A stretch of 64,000 nucleotides of DNA from Paracraurococcus sp042666655 (GCF_042666655.1 NZ_JBHTDE010000007.1:62001-126000), one strand, 5' to 3'. Numbered from the stretch's first letter, positions 49,945 through 58,670 are shown. Notes: generated from the sequence alone by a model not told the origin. Program-made: numbers and translations.

Positions 49945-50826
49945 ATGCGCCTGGATGGCGAGCGCGAAAGCGGGAATGTGGAAGACCGGCGCGGGAGTGG
50001 CGGCGGCCTCGGCGGCGGTGCGCGGCTTGGCGTCGCCGGTGGCGGGCTCGGCACCGTCGCGCTGATCCTCATCGCGCTGTTCTTCGGCGTCGATCCCCGC
50101 GTGATCCTCGGCGGCGGGGGGGAGGCACCGCCGCAGCAATCCCAGGTGACCGAGCGCCGCGGCGCGCCCGAGGCGGGCCAGGACGACGGCGCCCGCCGCT
50201 TCGTCGCCCAGGTGCTGGCGACGACCGAGGACGCCTGGTCCGACATCTTCCGCCGCGCCAACCGGCAGTATTCGCCACCCAACCTGGTGCTGTTCAGCGG
50301 CGGCACGCAGAGTGCCTGCGGCTTCGCCCAGACCGCGGTCGGCCCGTTCTACTGCCCGGGCGACAGCAAGGTGTATCTCGACACCGCTTTCTTCAGCGAC
50401 ATGGAGCGCAAGCTGGGCGCGCCCGGCGAATTCGCCCGCGCCTATGTCATCGCGCATGAGGTCGGCCACCACGTGCAGAACCAGCTCGGTATCCTCGGCA
50501 AGGTGGACCGCGAGCGGCGCGGCATGGGCGAGGCGGAGTCGAACGCGCTGCAGGTGCGCGTCGAGTTGCAGGCCGATTGCTTCGCCGGCCTCTGGGCCAA
50601 CCGCACGGAGCAGATGCGCCGCATCATCGAGCCGGGCGATATCGAATCCGGCATCGGCGCGGCCGCCGCCGTCGGCGATGACCGCCTGCAGCGAAGGTCG
50701 CAGGGCTATGTGGTGCCGGAAAACTTCACCCATGGCAGCTCGGCGCAGCGCGTGCGCTGGTTTCAGATCGGGCTGCAGAGCGGCGACATCCAGCGGTGTG
50801 ACACCTTCGGCACCGATCGTCTTTGA
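49945..50826 (+). CDS. Putative neutral zinc metallopeptidase (YpfJ family)
   Basis: The 293-aa protein is of the YpfJ/DUF2342-like zinc-peptidase family. A glycine-rich N-terminus is followed by one membrane helix (GTVALILIALFFGVDP, about residues 36-51). The zincin motif HEVGHH lies at residues 171-176 (His171, Glu172, His175), with a downstream Glu in ELQADCFAGLW as a possible third ligand. The body contains CGFAQTAVGPFYCPGDSKVYLDTAFF. It is a membrane-anchored protein facing the periplasm, with unknown substrate. It precedes two small stress-type genes on the same strand. Confidence 0.88.
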   Translation: MRLDGERESGNVEDRRGSGGGLGGGARLGVAGGGLGTVALILIALFFGVDPRVILGGGGEAPPQQSQVTERRGAPEAGQDDGARRFVAQVLATTEDAWSDIFRRANRQYSPPNLVLFSGGTQSACGFAQTAVGPFYCPGDSKVYLDTAFFSDMERKLGAPGEFARAYVIAHEVGHHVQNQLGILGKVDRERRGMGEAESNALQVRVELQADCFAGLWANRTEQMRRIIEPGDIESGIGAAAAVGDDRLQRRSQGYVVPENFTHGSSAQRVRWFQIGLQSGDIQRCDTFGTDRL

Positions 50827-50901
50827 CGGAACGTATGCGCTGAAAGCCCGTTAGGAGGCGGCAGGCGGGCGTCAGGCCCGCAAGGCCACCACACGGGAAA
50901 C

Positions 50902-51339
50902 ATGAAAATGCGCAAGACGTTCTTCCGCCTGGCGCTGCTGGGCACGGTCATGGCCGTTCCTGCCTACGCGCAGACCTCGCCCGCCGCCCCCGACCGTGCC
51001 GCGCCCGGCGCGGCCACCGAAGGCAGCACCCGGCCGGGGATGACGGTTCCGGCGACGCCCGACACCCGCAGCGGCGTCACGACGCCGAACCGCGCCAGCG
51101 ACAGCAATGCCGCGGCAAGGGTCGATGACGGCACGCGCACCGCCACCACGCCGGCAGCCGGTGCCAACAGCTTCACCGAAGGCCAGGCCAAGTCCCGCAT
51201 CGAAGCCGCCGGCTTCACCAATGTCTCGGACCTGCAGAAGGACGACAAGGGCATCTGGCGCGGCCGGGCGCAGCAGGGCTCGCAGCAGGTGAGCGTGGCC
51301 CTCGACTTCCAGGGCAACGTCGTGCCCGGCGGTCGCTGA
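50902..51339 (+). CDS. Secreted PepSY-like small protein
   Basis: The 145-aa protein has a cleavable signal peptide (KTFFRLALLGTVMAVPAYAQ), a low-complexity Thr/Pro/Ala middle (about residues 25-90), and a C-terminal globular part. That part reads SFTEGQAKSRIEAAGFTNVSDLQKDDKGIWRGRAQQGSQQVSVALDFQGNVV, which resembles a PepSY domain, found in inhibitors of peptidases and in cell-envelope proteins. A periplasmic role is likely. The AAACATG start context has weak Shine-Dalgarno character (GGGAAAC). It lies 26 bases before the stress-type gene. Confidence 0.75.
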   Translation: MKMRKTFFRLALLGTVMAVPAYAQTSPAAPDRAAPGAATEGSTRPGMTVPATPDTRSGVTTPNRASDSNAAARVDDGTRTATTPAAGANSFTEGQAKSRIEAAGFTNVSDLQKDDKGIWRGRAQQGSQQVSVALDFQGNVVPGGR

Positions 51340-51365
51340 ACTTAACAGATCAAGGAGAGCTCCTT

Positions 51366-52472
51366 ATGGCGACCCGTACCATTGCGCGCCTTTTCGACAG
51401 CTACTCGGACGCCACGGCGGCCGTGCGCGACCTCGAAGCCGCCGGCTTCCAGCGTGACGACATCAGCCTGATCGCCAATCGCGGCGAGGACGGCACGACC
51501 ACGACCACGACCGGCGACACCACCGAGGAAACCAGCACGGGCGCCGGCACCGGCGCCACGCTGGGCACCCTGGTCGGCGGCGGTGCCGGCCTGCTCGCCG
51601 GGCTGGGCGCGTTGGCCATCCCGGGCGTCGGCCCGATCGTCGCCGCTGGCTGGCTGGTGGCGGCCATCACCGGCGCCGGCGTTGGCGCGGCGGCCGGTGG
51701 CCTGCTCGGCGCCCTCACTGGCTCCGGCCTCTCCGAGGAGGAGAGCAGCGTGTACGCCGAGGGTGTCCGCCGTGGCGGCAACCTGGTGACCGTGCGCAGC
51801 GACGACAGCCGTTCGGCCGAGATCGAGTCGATCATGCAGCGGCACAACGCCGCCAGCGCCGAGACCCGCGGCGCCGACTATCGTGCCGGCGGCTGGACCA
51901 GCTCCGGCACGGCGGCCGACCCGAGCAGCGGCCTCGGCACCGCCGCCGGTGTCGGCACCACGACGGCAGCGGGCCAGATGGGCACCCGCACCGGGATGGG
52001 CACGCGGACCGATGCCTCGCTGGTCGGCGGCGCGCCGGATGGCACGCCGGGCAACCCACCCGGCACCATGCTGTCGCGTGGCCTGGACGAAGTCGCCGGC
52101 ACCAATGTCAGCGGCGCGCATCCGGAAAACGAGACGCGCGGCACCGGCACCAGCGCGCCCGACGGCACTCCCGGCAATCCGCCGGGGACCAAGCTCTCGC
52201 GCGCCACGGACGATGCGCTCGGCACCAACGTGAGCGGTGCACGGCCGCAGAACGAGACGCGCGGCGCCGGCAGCTTCGGCACCAGCGCACCGGACGGCAC
52301 GCCGGGCAACCCGCCGGGTACCAAGCTCTCGCGCGGAGTGGACGAGGTCGCCGGCACCAACATCAGCGGCGCGCATCCCGAGAACGAGGTGAAGGGCGCG
52401 ACTGGCAGCACCAAGCCGGGCACCGCGACGGGCGGCGTGACGGGCGATCCGCGCCGGACGCCGGGGATCTAG
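51366..52472 (+). CDS. General-stress-type protein with Gly zipper and C-terminal repeats
   Basis: The 368-aa protein starts with a YflT/general-stress-17M-like domain (ARLFDSYSDATAAVRDLEAAGFQRDDISLIAN, about residues 6-37). A threonine-rich linker follows, then a glycine-zipper hydrophobic region (TLGTLVGGGAGLLAGLGALAIPGVGPIVAAG and GAGVGAAAGGLLGALTG, about 62-119), typical of membrane-inserting or aggregating proteins. The C-terminal third carries three near-identical 40-44-residue repeats. Similar N-terminal domains are found in heat-, salt- or ethanol-induced proteins. AAGGAGAGC precedes the ATG. A GC hairpin follows the stop. Confidence 0.82.
   Translation: MATRTIARLFDSYSDATAAVRDLEAAGFQRDDISLIANRGEDGTTTTTTGDTTEETSTGAGTGATLGTLVGGGAGLLAGLGALAIPGVGPIVAAGWLVAAITGAGVGAAAGGLLGALTGSGLSEEESSVYAEGVRRGGNLVTVRSDDSRSAEIESIMQRHNAASAETRGADYRAGGWTSSGTAADPSSGLGTAAGVGTTTAAGQMGTRTGMGTRTDASLVGGAPDGTPGNPPGTMLSRGLDEVAGTNVSGAHPENETRGTGTSAPDGTPGNPPGTKLSRATDDALGTNVSGARPQNETRGAGSFGTSAPDGTPGNPPGTKLSRGVDEVAGTNISGAHPENEVKGATGSTKPGTATGGVTGDPRRTPGI
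52035..52413 (+). repeat. Three in-frame repeats in the stress-type protein
   Basis: Copies start at 52035, 52158 and 52290 (spacings 123 and 132 bases; the last is about 120). Each encodes PDGTPGNPPGT(M/K)LSR..D(E/D)..GTN(V/I)SGA(H/R)P(E/Q)NE. The repeats contain fixed Pro-Gly and Asn residues, so they probably form an extended, turn-rich tail. Confidence 0.85.
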
Positions 52473-52483
52473 GCTGGCCGGCA

Positions 52484-52500
52484 GGGGGACCGCGTCCCCC
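52484..52500. terminator. GC hairpin at convergent gene ends
   Basis: GGGGGAC pairs perfectly with GTCCCCC around a CGC loop, 12 bases after the stress-type gene's stop and 16 bases before the CitE-like gene's end. It has no T-run. It could terminate transcription from both sides. Confidence 0.5.
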
Positions 52501-52515
52501 GCGCCGATGCCATGA

Positions 52516-53379
52516 CTACCGGGCGCGTGCGAGCAATCGCCGCGCCCGTTCCACGACCGGCTCGTCGATCATGTCGCCCTCGAAGTTGACCGCGCCCACG
52601 CCCTGGGCAAGCGACTGTTCGAAGGCCGCGACCATGCGGCGGGCCCGGGCAAGGTCTTCCGGCCGGGCGCCGTATTCCTCGTTGATGATCGCCACCTGCG
52701 AGGGGTGCACGCAACTGGCACAGGCAAAGCCCAGGCTGCGCGATCGCCGCAGCATCGCCCGGTAGCCGTCCAGGTCGGAGATGCCGGCCACCGTGCCGAC
52801 GAAGCCAAGCGGCAGCACGCCCGCGGCGCGCGCCGCGACCACCGCGAGCATCTTCGGGACATAGAGCGCGTCCGGCGTCGGCTCCATGCCGAGATCGGTC
52901 GCCAGATCCTCGCCCCCGGCTCCCAGCGCCACCAGCCGTTCGTGGGCCCGGGCGATCGCCTCCATCCCGCTCAAGGCTGCGGCCGTCTCGACCAGCCCGA
53001 TGAAGCGGGTGCGGCCGGGCGGCACGCCATGCGCCGCCTCCGACTCGGCGGTCAGTTCGGCCAGCAGCCGGACATGGTCGGGACCCATCAGCTTGGTCAG
53101 CACCAGCACCTCGGCCCCGGCGGCGACCGCGGCGTCGATGTCGAGCACCGCCATCCGGACGGGCCGGTTGATGCGGACGCAGACCTCGGCGCCGGATTGC
53201 CGGACCATCGGCACCGCGCGGGCCAGGGCGGCGCGGGCGGCCGGCTTCTCGGACGGCGCGACGGCGTCCTCGAGGTCCAGGATGATGGCATCGGCGCCGC
53301 GGGTATGGGCCTTGGCCACGAAAGCCTCGCGGGTGGCCGGGACGTAGAGGAGAGACCGCCAGGTCGGGAGCTTGCGCAT
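52516..53379 (-). CDS. HpcH/HpaI aldolase / citrate lyase beta-subunit-like (CitE family)
   Basis: The 287-aa protein is a CitE-type TIM barrel. RSLLYVPATREAFVAKAHTRGADAIILDLEDAV (about residues 8-40) with the LDLEDAV Mg motif, CVRIN (Arg66-type acid-binding) and IGLVETAAAL (the second metal ligand Glu) are all kept. Such stand-alone CitE proteins act as malyl-, beta-methylmalyl- or citramalyl-CoA lyases or thioesterases. It is divergent from a GntR gene. The opposite direction carries the TcuA-like dehydrogenase, so both may belong to tricarboxylate metabolism. Substrate unknown. Confidence 0.9.
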   Translation of the reverse strand: MRKLPTWRSLLYVPATREAFVAKAHTRGADAIILDLEDAVAPSEKPAARAALARAVPMVRQSGAEVCVRINRPVRMAVLDIDAAVAAGAEVLVLTKLMGPDHVRLLAELTAESEAAHGVPPGRTRFIGLVETAAALSGMEAIARAHERLVALGAGGEDLATDLGMEPTPDALYVPKMLAVVAARAAGVLPLGFVGTVAGISDLDGYRAMLRRSRSLGFACASCVHPSQVAIINEEYGARPEDLARARRMVAAFEQSLAQGVGAVNFEGDMIDEPVVERARRLLARAR

Positions 53380-53431
53380 GGAACGACGCTAGCCCGGTCG
53401 GCGGCCGCTGCGAAGCGCTTGCAGCGGCTTC

Positions 53432-53447
53432 GCATGCAGGCGTATGC
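53432..53447. promoter_or_regulatory. Possible GntR operator in the divergent promoter region
   Basis: GCATGC-AGGC-GTATGC is an imperfect inverted repeat of 6-base arms (5 of 6 positions match) in the 75-base gap between the CitE-like and GntR genes. The position fits autoregulation and control of the divergent gene. The match is short. Confidence 0.25.
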
Positions 53448-53454
53448 AGCCGGC

Positions 53455-54123
53455 ATGTCCCTTGCCCGGAAACCCGGCCTTCCCGAACCCGGCGGCAGCC
53501 TCGCCGACCGCGCCTACGACCTGTTCCGCGAGGGGCTGCGGACCGGCAGTTTCCGTCCCGGCCAGCGCCTGCTGGAAACCGAGTTGGCCGAGCATCTGGG
53601 CATGAGCCGTACCCCGGTGCGGGAGGCGATCCGCCGGCTGCAGTCGGAAGGGCTGATCGCCCATCTGCCGGCCCGCGGCCTCTGCGTCGCCGCCTACGAC
53701 GCCGCCCAGGTGGACGAGCTCTACGTGATGCGGGAAGCGCTGGAGGGCACAGCGGCGCGGCTGGCCGCCCAGCATGCCGGGCGGCCGGAGATCGCCCTGC
53801 TGCAGCGCATGCTGGAACAGGAGGCGGCGCTGGCCGGGGAGGCCGCGGCCGAGCACAACCGCCGCTTCCACCGCGCGCTGCACCAGGCGGCGCACAACCG
53901 GTATCTGCTGCGCTCGCTCTCGGCCATCTCCGACGCGCTGCTGCTGCTGGGCCCGACGACGCTGGAGGCGCCCGGCCGGGCCGCCACGGCGCACGCGGAA
54001 CATGCCAGGATCGTCGCCGCCATCGCCGGCCGCGACGCGCCGGCCGCGGAAGCGGCGGCGCGCGCCCACATCGCCGCGGCCTACGAGGCCAGGTTGTCGA
54101 TGGCGGCGGCGGAGCCGGCCTAG
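53455..54123 (+). CDS. GntR-family regulator (FCD type)
   Basis: The 222-aa protein has a GntR winged helix-turn-helix (about residues 18-80: LADRAYDLFREGLRTGSFRPGQRL...HLGMSRTPVREAIRRLQSEGLI) and an all-helical FCD ligand domain with EHNRRFHRALHQAAHNRYLL (metal-binding Asp/His sites reduced). It is divergent from the CitE-like gene and lies 63 bases upstream of the TcuA-like gene, so it probably senses an organic acid and controls both. The start ATG 53455 is preferred; ATG 53434 would place the start inside the possible operator GCATGCAGGCGTATGC (53432-53447). Confidence 0.9.
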   Translation: MSLARKPGLPEPGGSLADRAYDLFREGLRTGSFRPGQRLLETELAEHLGMSRTPVREAIRRLQSEGLIAHLPARGLCVAAYDAAQVDELYVMREALEGTAARLAAQHAGRPEIALLQRMLEQEAALAGEAAAEHNRRFHRALHQAAHNRYLLRSLSAISDALLLLGPTTLEAPGRAATAHAEHARIVAAIAGRDAPAAEAAARAHIAAAYEARLSMAAAEPA

Positions 54124-54186
54124 ACTCCGCCGTCAACCAATGTATACATGGGTGCACAGCGCGGCGCCAGGAGGGGACCCAAGCAC

Positions 54187-55707
54187 ATGGCCACCGAGGA
54201 ATTCGACGTCATCGTTGTCGGCGGCGGCAATGCCGCCTTCTGCGCCGCGCTCTCGGCGCAGGAGCAGGGCGCCCGGGTGGTGGTGCTGGAGCGTGCGCCC
54301 GAGGAGGAGGCCGGCGGCAATACGCGCTTCACCGCCGGCAACATCCGCTTCGCCTATCGCGGCGTCGAGGACCTCAAGGCGATCATGCCGGACCTGACCG
54401 AGGCCGAGATCGCCATCACCGATTTCGGCACCTATACCGAAGACCAGTTCTTCGACGACATGTTCCGCGTCACCCGCAACCGCACCGATCCCGACCTGTG
54501 CGAGATCATGGTGCGCCGCAGCTTCGAGACGATGAAGTGGCTGCACGGCAAGGGGGTGAAATTCGCGCCGATCTGGGGTCAGCAGGCCTTCAAGATCGAC
54601 GGCCGCTTCAAGTTCTGGGGTGGCCTGACCGTCTGCGCCTGGGGCGGCGGCCCCGGCCTGGTGCAGGCGGAGACCGAATCGGCGAGGAAGCGCGGCATCG
54701 AGATCCGCTATGCGACCCGGGCGCAGAAGATCCTCTATGACGGCTTCAAGGTCGAGGGCGTGCAGGTGAAGTCGCCCGGGCGCATCTACGACATCAAGGC
54801 GCCGTCCGTGATCCTGGCCGCCGGCGGCTTCCAGGGCGATGCCGAGATGCGCACCCGCTACCTCGGCCCGGGCTGGGAGCTGGCCAAGGTGCGCGGCACG
54901 CGCTTCAACACCGGCGACGGCATCAAGATGGCGCTCGACATCGGCGCCTCCCCCTTCGGCAACTACTCCGGCTGCCATGCGGTGCAGTGGGACTTCAATG
55001 CGCCGGAATATGGCGACCTGGCGGTCGGCGACGCCTTCCAGAAGCACAGCTATCCCTGGTCCGTGCTGATCAACGCCGACGGCCGCCGGTTCCTGGATGA
55101 GGGCGCCGATTTCCGCAACTACACCTATGCCAAGTACGGCCGGGTGGTGCTGGAGCAGCCCGGCAATTTCGCCTGGCAGGTCTTCGACCAGAAGGTCGCC
55201 AAGCAGCTGCGCGACGAATACCGCATCAAGCAGGTGACGAAGGTGCGCGCCGACACGCTGGAGGAGCTGGCCGGCAAGCTGGAAGGCGTCGACGGGGCGG
55301 CCTTCCTGGAGGAAATCCGCGCCTACAACGCCGCGGTGAAGCGCGACGTCCCGTTCAACCCGAACATCAAGGACGGCCGCTGCACCGAGGGCCTGGCGGT
55401 CAACAAGTCCAACTGGGCCAATACCATCGAGGACGGCCCCTTCGAGGCCTACCAGGTCGGCTGCGGCATCACCTTCACCTTCGGCGGCCTGCGGATCGAC
55501 ACCGAGGCGCGGGTGCTGGATGCCGACCAGCAGCCGATCACGGGCCTCTATGCCGCCGGTGAGCTGGTGGGCGGCATATTCTACTTCAACTACCCGGGCG
55601 GGTCGGGCCTGATCAACGGCGCGGTCTTCGGCAAGCTGGCCGGCGCGACCGCGGTGGCCGACCTGAAGGCCAATGCCGGCGGGATGGCGGCGCCCATCCC
55701 GGCCTGA
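54187..55707 (+). CDS. tcuA: FAD-dependent tricarballylate dehydrogenase-like protein
   Basis: The 506-aa flavoprotein is of the succinate-dehydrogenase/fumarate-reductase flavoprotein family, TcuA subgroup. FAD binds at FDVIVVGGGNAAFCAALSAQE (about residues 6-26), followed by VVVLERA and GGNTRFTAGNIRF (about 47-60). The C-terminal GGIFYFNYPGGSGLINGAVFG closes the FAD site. TcuA oxidises tricarballylate to cis-aconitate in Salmonella. The partner TcuB (Fe-S/heme) is absent, and a Bug receptor lies next to it instead. The start is ATG 54187 after CAGGAGGGGA; an upstream ATG 54148 adds 13 residues without a ribosome site. Confidence 0.88.
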   Translation: MATEEFDVIVVGGGNAAFCAALSAQEQGARVVVLERAPEEEAGGNTRFTAGNIRFAYRGVEDLKAIMPDLTEAEIAITDFGTYTEDQFFDDMFRVTRNRTDPDLCEIMVRRSFETMKWLHGKGVKFAPIWGQQAFKIDGRFKFWGGLTVCAWGGGPGLVQAETESARKRGIEIRYATRAQKILYDGFKVEGVQVKSPGRIYDIKAPSVILAAGGFQGDAEMRTRYLGPGWELAKVRGTRFNTGDGIKMALDIGASPFGNYSGCHAVQWDFNAPEYGDLAVGDAFQKHSYPWSVLINADGRRFLDEGADFRNYTYAKYGRVVLEQPGNFAWQVFDQKVAKQLRDEYRIKQVTKVRADTLEELAGKLEGVDGAAFLEEIRAYNAAVKRDVPFNPNIKDGRCTEGLAVNKSNWANTIEDGPFEAYQVGCGITFTFGGLRIDTEARVLDADQQPITGLYAAGELVGGIFYFNYPGGSGLINGAVFGKLAGATAVADLKANAGGMAAPIPA

Positions 55708-55713
55708 GGCTTG

Positions 55714-55739
55714 GGCGGCACCCTGTGCCGGGTGCCGCC
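55714..55739. terminator. Bidirectional terminator-like hairpin between tcuA and the Bug gene
   Basis: GGCGGCACCC (55714-55723) pairs perfectly with GGGTGCCGCC (55730-55739) around a TGTGCC loop. It lies 6 bases after the tcuA stop and abuts the stop of the convergent Bug gene. Such a symmetrical element can end both transcripts. Confidence 0.65.
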
Positions 55740-56713
55740 TAATCCGCCTTGATGCCGGCGGCCTTCACCACCGGGCCCCAGCGATCGTATTCCGCCCGCA
55801 CGAAGCGGCGCGTCTCCGCCGGGTCCATCCAGATCGGCTCGCTGCCCATGTCGATCAGGCGCTGCTTCGTGGCGGGCGTGTCCATGATGTCCCGCAGCGC
55901 CGACGCCAGCTTCTCCATCACCGCGACAGGCGTCCCCTTCGGCGCGAACAGCCCGGTCCAGGACCGCACCGCATAGTCCGGCACCCCCTGTTCCTGCACC
56001 GTCGGGATTTCCGGTCGGCTGCGGACGCGCTCGGCAGACCCCACCGCGACGATCCGCACTTGGCCGGCCGAGGCCGGTCCGGAAACGGTCGGCAGGTTCA
56101 GCACCACCATGGGCACGGTGCCCGAGATCAGGTCGGCGATCGCCTGGCCGCCGCCGCGATAGGGCACGTGGATCAGGTCGATCCCGGTCCGCAGCCGCAG
56201 CAACTCGCCCGCCAGGTGGTTGGACGACCCGACGCCGGAGGAGCCGAAGCTGAGCCCGCCCTTCGTGCCGCGCGCCTTGGCGATCAGTTCCTGCATGGTG
56301 GTGGCGCCGAGGGCGTTGGAGACGGCGATGACGTTTGGCACGTCGACCAGCATGCAGACCGGCAGCAACGCCTCCTGCACCTCGTAGCCCAGGGTGTGGG
56401 CCATCAGCGGGTGGAAGACATGGTTGGAGGCGGAGGAGACCAGCAGCGTCTGGCCATCCGGCCTGGCCCGCACCGCCTGGCCCATGCCGAGGCTTCCCCC
56501 TCCGCCCGGCCGGTTCTCCACCACGAAGGGCTGGCCGAAGCGGGCCTCCAGGGCCGGGGCCAGCAGCCGCGCGGCAACGTCGTTCGACCCGCCCGGCGCC
56601 CAGGGGACGATCAGGGTGACGGGACGGGACGGCCAGGCCTCCTGCGCCCCGGCGCCGGTGGCCAGAAGCAAGGCAGGCGCCGCCAGGGCGACGCGGCGGC
56701 TGAGGCGGTGCAT
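55739..56713 (-). CDS. Bug/TctC-family solute receptor
   Basis: The 324-aa periplasmic receptor has a signal peptide (RRVALAAPALLLATGAGAQ), the PVTLIVPWAPGGSNDVAARLLA block, VVENRPGGGGSLGM and VPYRGGGQAIADLISGTVPM. The start ATG 56713 has GGAGGAT seven bases upstream; ATG 56731 is possible. It converges on tcuA, which is the usual genomic partner of tricarballylate or citrate importers of the TctC kind. Together they suggest uptake and oxidation of a tricarboxylate. TctA and TctB are not in the window. Confidence 0.92.
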   Translation of the reverse strand: MHRLSRRVALAAPALLLATGAGAQEAWPSRPVTLIVPWAPGGSNDVAARLLAPALEARFGQPFVVENRPGGGGSLGMGQAVRARPDGQTLLVSSASNHVFHPLMAHTLGYEVQEALLPVCMLVDVPNVIAVSNALGATTMQELIAKARGTKGGLSFGSSGVGSSNHLAGELLRLRTGIDLIHVPYRGGGQAIADLISGTVPMVVLNLPTVSGPASAGQVRIVAVGSAERVRSRPEIPTVQEQGVPDYAVRSWTGLFAPKGTPVAVMEKLASALRDIMDTPATKQRLIDMGSEPIWMDPAETRRFVRAEYDRWGPVVKAAGIKAD

Positions 56714-56790
56714 GCGGTGATCCTCCGACATTCTATCGCGGCCCGCGCTATAGAGCCGCACGACCTGGCGCGGAAAGGGTGACACCGGGG

Positions 56791-57537
56791 ATGCGGGGCC
56801 TGCTGGCGGTGACCATCTGCGGCGTCCTGGCGCTGGGCGGCTGCGGCCCACGCTCGACCGGGGTGGTGGAGGCGGCGGACGGCATGCTCAACCTGACGGT
56901 CAGCGGCCCCGACCTGGCGGCGGCGACCGAACGTGGGCTGCACGACGCCACGGCACATTGTTCCGAGCAAGGCCGGCAGACCCAGATCCTCGGCACCCGG
57001 ATGGGGCGGGACGACTACCGGCTGGCTTTCCGTTGCATTGGTCGGGCCGCCATCGCCGGGCCGGCGGCTGCGCCGCCCTCAACGGCCCCCTCGATGGTGC
57101 TGCTGCAACCGGCGGTGGCGCCGGTGCTGCACGGCGACGGATCCGCCCGCCGGCCTGTCGCCCCGCCGCCATCTCAGCCGACTGCCCTGCCACCCCTGGT
57201 CCCCGGCGCGACGGCCATCATCCTGCTGCCGCCGGCGACAGCGCCGATCCTGAGCGACGCGGGTCTTGCCCGCCGCCTCGAACCGCCGGCGCCGGCGGTC
57301 CGGCCGCCGGTACGCGCCACATTGCCGCCGCTCGGGGGGCCGACCGCCTTGCCACCGGTCGCAGCGGTGCTGCCGCCGATTGCCGCCCCGCCGCCGCCGG
57401 TCGCGCCCACGCTGTCGCTTTCGGTGCCGCCGAGCCGGCTGCTGGCGCTGCCGCCACCGGCTCCGAGCCCGCCCGCGCAATCCGGCGCGTCGGTCCTGCC
57501 GCCATTGTTCGGGCCGGTCGGCCTGCGGCGCGACTGA
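56791..57537 (+). CDS. Proline-rich lipoprotein of unknown function
   Basis: The 248-aa protein has a lipoprotein signal ending in LALGGC (Cys18 from the ATG at 56791) and a short globular part (about residues 20-90) with two cysteines in AHCSEQGR and FRCIGRA. From about residue 95 it is low-complexity Pro/Ala/Leu (repeated L-P-P and A-P-P). A GTG start at 56779 would add four residues but lies directly on the only ribosome-binding-like sequence (GGAAAGGG), so I prefer 56791. The tail could span the periplasm. It is divergent from the Bug gene and convergent on the flagellin gene. Confidence 0.75.
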   Translation: MRGLLAVTICGVLALGGCGPRSTGVVEAADGMLNLTVSGPDLAAATERGLHDATAHCSEQGRQTQILGTRMGRDDYRLAFRCIGRAAIAGPAAAPPSTAPSMVLLQPAVAPVLHGDGSARRPVAPPPSQPTALPPLVPGATAIILLPPATAPILSDAGLARRLEPPAPAVRPPVRATLPPLGGPTALPPVAAVLPPIAAPPPPVAPTLSLSVPPSRLLALPPPAPSPPAQSGASVLPPLFGPVGLRRD

Positions 57538-57557
57538 CCACGCCGTCGCCGTCGGGA

Positions 57558-58394
57558 TCAGCCCTTGAACAGGCTGAGCAAGGATTGCGGCGCCTGATTG
57601 GCGATGCCCAGCGCCTGGGTGCCGAGTTGCTGGCGGATCTGCAAGGCTTGCAGCCGGGCGCTTTCCTTCGCCATGTCGGTATCGACCAGCGCGCCGAGGC
57701 CGCTTTCCTGCGCATCCAGGATCGCCTTGTTGTAGGTGATCTGGTTGTCGATGTAGTTGGCGTAGGAGCCGAAATTGTTGAGCTGCGTGAGGGTGTTGGT
57801 GATCGCCGCGCCGATCGCTCCGGTCGCCGTCAGCGCCGCCGCCGCATCGCCCGCGGTCCAGCCATTGGCACCCGAGATGGCGTCGAAGACCTGCGCCTGG
57901 GCCGAGTAGCTGCTGAAGCTGTAATAGGTGCCGCTGCCACTGGTGATGACCTTCACCGATGCGGCCGTCGCATCGTCCAGGATATTCAGCCCGTTGTAGC
58001 TGGCATCCTGGATGAAGGCCTGGACGTTGTTGGTGAGTTGCTTCGCCTGCGACTGGTACTGGGTGCGCTGTTCGGCGGTGATTGTGCCGTCGGCCAGCTT
58101 GACGGTGATCTCCTTCAGCTTCTGCAAGGTGGTGGACACGTTCTGCAGCGCCGAATTGGTGACTTCCAGCAGGCCCTTCACACCGCCGAGTTGCTGGTTG
58201 GCCGAGTTGGTCGCGGCCATGTCGCCGCGGATGCGTTCGGCAACCGCATAGGCCGCGCCGTCGTCCCGGGCATCTGCCACGCGGAACCCGGTGGAGATGC
58301 GCTTCTGGGTCGCCGAAAGTTCGTCCGCTGTCCGGTTGAGGGACTGCAGCGCGACCATGGCGCCGACATTGGTGTTCACGGAGTTCAGCGGCAT
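57558..58394 (-). CDS. fliC: Flagellin
   Basis: The 278-aa protein is a compact flagellin. The N-terminal D0/D1 helices (SVNTNVGAMVALQSLNRTADELSATQKRISTG, residues 4-35; then VAERIRGDMAATNSANQQLGGVKGLLEVTNSALQNVSTTLQKLKEI) and the C-terminal D0/D1 helix (NYIDNQITYNKAILDAQESGLGALVDTDMAKESARLQALQIRQQLGTQALGIAN) are conserved. The variable middle is short (about 80 residues, including SGSGTYYSFSSYSAQ). It is exported by the flagellar type III system and builds the filament. No other flagellar gene is nearby. The gene has its own 5' region with a sigma-54-like site. Confidence 0.94.
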   Translation of the reverse strand: MPLNSVNTNVGAMVALQSLNRTADELSATQKRISTGFRVADARDDGAAYAVAERIRGDMAATNSANQQLGGVKGLLEVTNSALQNVSTTLQKLKEITVKLADGTITAEQRTQYQSQAKQLTNNVQAFIQDASYNGLNILDDATAASVKVITSGSGTYYSFSSYSAQAQVFDAISGANGWTAGDAAAALTATGAIGAAITNTLTQLNNFGSYANYIDNQITYNKAILDAQESGLGALVDTDMAKESARLQALQIRQQLGTQALGIANQAPQSLLSLFKG

Positions 58395-58479
58395 GGAGAT
58401 TTTCCCCGGGCGGCGGCCCGTCCTGGGCCAGATGCGGCAGGATCGCGCGTTCCGGTTAAGACGCAGTTAAACAAACCCC

Positions 58480-58495
58480 TGCAAGCACGGGTCCG
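58480..58495 (-). promoter_or_regulatory. Candidate sigma-54 promoter of the flagellin gene
   Basis: On the minus strand the sequence CGGACCCGTGCTTGCA has the GG and GC dinucleotides 10 bases apart and a perfect TTGCA -12 element. The -24 half (CGGACC for TGGCAC) is weak. It lies about 86 bases before the flagellin ATG. Flagellin genes of several alphaproteobacteria use sigma-54. Confidence 0.35.
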
Positions 58496-58670
58496 CGGGG
58501 ACGCGTTTGCGTTGAACTCCCCGAAATTTGACTTCACTCAGGGTTCAATTACAGATCGGGGCAAAGGCGGGCAAACCGTCTCTGTTGCTCCATACATCAA
58601 GCCTGATTGCGGTCGGAACCAGGTTCACGGGGGTTGACGGGTGCGCGCGCAACAGACGACTGAGACGCCT

